This document shows positions 6,711-8,155 of a stretch of DNA of 8,155 nt, in pieces. The stretch is from positions 1 to 8,155 of the forward strand of contig DQUJ01000254.1 of assembly GCA_015662325.1 (NCBI GenBank). Direction: 5' to 3'. The notes under the pieces were generated by a model, which saw only the letters and a program-made list of their open reading frames with translations, was not told the origin of the DNA and did not search any database. This stretch comes from Leucothrix mucor (lineage in GTDB: Bacteria > Pseudomonadota > Gammaproteobacteria > Thiotrichales > Thiotrichaceae). The position numbers and the translations under genes were made by a program. The first letter of the stretch is position 1. Each line of letters begins with the position of its first letter.

Positions 6711-6833
6711 ATGGATGCAATTATTAATAAAACACAACAACATATCCCACAATTCGTATTTGATATATTCGGAGCCGTGTTCTTTTTGTTATTGATGTGG
6801 GGGAGCAGCTATTTGTTTTTAATGATGGAGTAA
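6711..6833 (+). CDS. Small single-pass membrane protein, 40 residues, unknown function
   Basis: The reading frame is ATG to TAA with GGAG at 6700-6703, seven bases before the start. The product begins MDAIINKTQQHIPQFVF. Residues 1-14 are polar, with two Gln, a His and a Pro. Residues 15-38 (FVFDIFGAVFFLLLMWGSSYLFLMM) are hydrophobic enough for one membrane helix, and a final Glu follows. No signal peptidase site or cysteine is seen. It is divergent from the polysaccharide operon and convergent with the radical SAM gene, and stands alone between the MITE and a long inverted repeat. I do not recognise the family. Possible roles include a small regulator or subunit of an inner-membrane complex, or a type I toxin-like peptide; neither is shown. 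The upstream dyad at 6618-6640 suggests regulated expression. The strong ribosome site and clean helix support it being real. Confidence 0.6.
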   Translation: MDAIINKTQQHIPQFVFDIFGAVFFLLLMWGSSYLFLMME

Positions 6834-6842
6834 TACAAAAGC

Positions 6843-6921
6843 ACCCTTCCCACCCTTCGACTTTGCTCAGGGACATTGCATAGCAAGCGATGTCCCTGAG
6901 CGTAGTCGAAGTGGGGAGGGT
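6843..6921. repeat. Long inverted repeat / probable transcription terminator
   Basis: A left arm at 6843-6879 and a right arm at 6887-6921 pair over about 35 bases with few mismatches and a two-base slip, around the seven-base loop ATAGCAA. The arms contain CTTCGACTTTGCTCAGGGAC and its near complement. This CTTCGAC...CTCAGGGA type of palindrome is a common dispersed intergenic repeat in Proteobacteria and other bacteria. On the minus strand the stem is followed by GCTTTTGTATT, which fits an intrinsic terminator for transcripts coming from the radical SAM gene. On the plus strand no T-run follows, but the hairpin sits ten bases after the small gene's stop and could protect or end that mRNA. 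Confidence 0.7.
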
Positions 6922-7247
6922 TGTGGGCGGGGATAGAATATTTGTAGCTAGTTTATTGATCTTTTACCCAGCTCATTCTCCGTAAGGGAGAGGGATGACT
7001 GCCTAGTTCTGAAGAAAATTTAAGCATGTTGAGTAGTTATTGAAATGTGCCCGTTCAAAAGACCCCCTTGTGGTTAAGCCCGCGCTCAATGATACCTACA
7101 CAATGGCGTTGTAAACAGGCTTTCCTGTGCTTCAAGTTCTATTGTGTTTTTTGCTCCGTTCATATACTTTCCCTGCACGCCTGAATTAAGACAGGTTTAT
7201 CTCATTTCTTTTCGCCATTGAGTTCTGTTGATTCCTCAGTGAGCTAA
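6922..7247. other. Intergenic stretch without a supported gene
   Basis: Between the long inverted repeat and the stop of the radical SAM gene, no frame on either strand gives a convincing protein. It holds the small hairpin at 6977-6991 and another five-base stem, ACAGG/CCTGT, at 7115-7128. A minus-strand 25-codon frame at 7086-7163 (start MNGAKNTIELEAQE) is preceded by AGGGAAAG but shows no recognised similarity. Base composition is not obviously different from the flanks. It may be degraded sequence, a leader or a small RNA; nothing decides among these. Confidence 0.5.
6977..6991. repeat. Short hairpin in the intergenic region
   Basis: TCTCC and GGAGA pair around GTAAG within a purine/pyrimidine-biased stretch, resembling the decayed CTCTCCC...GGGAGAG palindromes common in bacterial intergenic DNA. 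No T-run follows on either strand. Confidence 0.35.
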
Positions 7248-8155
7248 TTATTTTTTCTGTCGATAAAACATATTCCACGTCTCAAACGGATAAATCTTGC
7301 CATCGGGTTCCACAAAGTGAGTGCAAGAACGCTTGATTGAACCGAGATCAAAGTCGTATTTATCCATAAATGCCATGATCACAATACGAAATACATTGTT
7401 GTAGGCTAAGTCTTCCGATCCTTCTATTTTGGGTAAACAGCACAGCATACTTTGTAGGTTTTCGGTACTTTGTTCGCCACAGGCATCTAAAGAAAACAGC
7501 GTGTAGAATGCCTTTTTTAGGCTGTCGCTTCTTTCAAAGGCAACGGTGTTTTCTGCACCTTTTAATAGCTCTTCTCTTGGGATTAAACCCGTCACAGGTT
7601 GAATAGTATCGCCTAGTTTAATGCCATAGCCGATACAGATATTTTCGGGATGACAGGGCAGGGGAATCATATCTTCATCGTTGAAAGGGTTGTCTGCATC
7701 AATAATGTGTTGGCGAATTTCACTGAGGGTTGTTCGGTTATCATTGCTTTCTTTCTTCGAGCGACTATCAAGGTTTCTACCTGCATCTTGTATCGGTTGA
7801 AAGGTAATACCACGAATGCAACTAAACTCTTGTGCAAAGTTAATAATGTCGCCGATTTCTTGGTCGTTAACGCCTTTGCGAACGGCACAGACTAGGTTAG
7901 TTGATATATTATACTTTTCTAATTGCGCTAATGCCTTTTTATGGGTGCTACGTGCATCAACGCCGCGCAGGTTTTTTAAGGCATCTGCTTGCAATGAATC
8001 AAATTGTAAATACACTTCAAAGCCGGTTTTAAGTTCGGCAAGTTGTTCCACAAAATCTGCATCGTTAGCGATTCGAATACCATTGGTGTTTAACATTAAG
8101 TGACGAATAGGGCTGTCTTTAAGGCGTTTTATAATGGGAATAATATCGGGGTGCA
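7248..8155 (-). CDS. Radical SAM protein, HMPt methyltransferase (MJ0619)-like, C-terminal 301 residues
   Basis: The frame is open to the right edge, so the 5' end is missing; the first Met at 8096 is internal because coding continues upstream (HPDIIPIIKRLKDSPIRHLM). The visible part starts where radical SAM TIM barrels have their GGEPTLHP segment. The CxxxCxxC cluster motif must lie beyond the edge. Recognisable blocks are LNTNGIRIA, GFEVYLQFDSL, LRGVDAR, VRKGVNDQEIGDII, IRGITFQPIQDAGR, IPLPCHPENICIGY, MLCCLPKI and CTHFVEPDGKIYPFETWNMFYR. These resemble the family of the archaeal 7,8-dihydro-6-hydroxymethylpterin methyltransferase (MJ0619), whose bacterial relatives are mostly uncharacterised. 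The reaction here is therefore unknown. It is codirectional with rmlA but separated by about 900 bases, a probable terminator and a plus-strand gene, so it is a separate unit. Confidence 0.85.
   Translation of the reverse strand, partial: HPDIIPIIKRLKDSPIRHLMLNTNGIRIANDADFVEQLAELKTGFEVYLQFDSLQADALKNLRGVDARSTHKKALAQLEKYNISTNLVCAVRKGVNDQEIGDIINFAQEFSCIRGITFQPIQDAGRNLDSRSKKESNDNRTTLSEIRQHIIDADNPFNDEDMIPLPCHPENICIGYGIKLGDTIQPVTGLIPREELLKGAENTVAFERSDSLKKAFYTLFSLDACGEQSTENLQSMLCCLPKIEGSEDLAYNNVFRIVIMAFMDKYDFDLGSIKRSCTHFVEPDGKIYPFETWNMFYRQKK

Noticed and set aside
7060..7165. Resemblance of a translated piece (TTPLCRYH) to the start of IS200-like/RAYT transposases
   Set aside because: The similarity is only a few residues, is followed at once by a stop and does not continue in any frame; too weak to call a transposase remnant.
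7650..8103. Plus-strand open frames opposite the radical SAM gene
   Set aside because: The minus strand carries a well-conserved radical SAM protein through the same bases; the plus-strand products are unrelated to any family I know.
1..8155. CRISPR array, tRNA or rRNA
   Set aside because: No regularly spaced direct repeats and no tRNA or rRNA signature were seen on either strand.

Overview
The window looks like an exopolysaccharide/O-antigen locus of a moderately AT-rich Gram-negative bacterium, most likely a gammaproteobacterium. That placement rests on the Wzx/Wzy-type gene set, a long-form RmlA, Proteobacteria-like hexapeptide acyltransferase and GT2 proteins, and dispersed palindromes of the kind common in gammaproteobacteria. 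It is an inference; nothing in the sequence fixes a genus.

Positions 1-6329 hold eight genes on the minus strand that read as one operon starting with rmlA. In order of transcription they are: glucose-1-phosphate thymidylyltransferase (rmlA), a SAM methyltransferase with an N-terminal Cys-rich segment, a two-protein glycosyltransferase of the Alg14/Alg13 (PssD/PssE, EpsE/EpsF) type, a Wzx-type flippase, an O-antigen ligase/polymerase-type membrane protein, a hexapeptide-repeat acyltransferase, and a family 2 glycosyltransferase that runs off the left edge. The first genes are separated by short gaps and the last three overlap by ATGA. Together they could make a dTDP-sugar, assemble and decorate an undecaprenyl-linked repeat unit, flip it and polymerise or ligate it. 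rmlB, rmlC, rmlD and an initiating phosphosugar transferase are not in the window.

Positions 6330-7247 are a repeat-rich intergenic island. It contains a 148-bp MITE-like element with perfect 17-bp terminal inverted repeats. Its left end, together with the flank, forms a good sigma70-like promoter pointing into rmlA. To its right are a compact dyad that could be an operator, a 40-codon single-pass membrane protein gene on the plus strand with a clear Shine-Dalgarno sequence, and a long inverted repeat that ends the radical-SAM/small-gene interval. About 250 bases at 6995-7247 remain largely unexplained.

From 7248 to the right edge a minus-strand radical SAM gene lacks its 5' end. Its visible part resembles the family of the archaeal 7,8-dihydro-6-hydroxymethylpterin methyltransferase (MJ0619-like). 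It is probably a separate transcription unit from the polysaccharide operon. No tRNA, rRNA or CRISPR array was seen.
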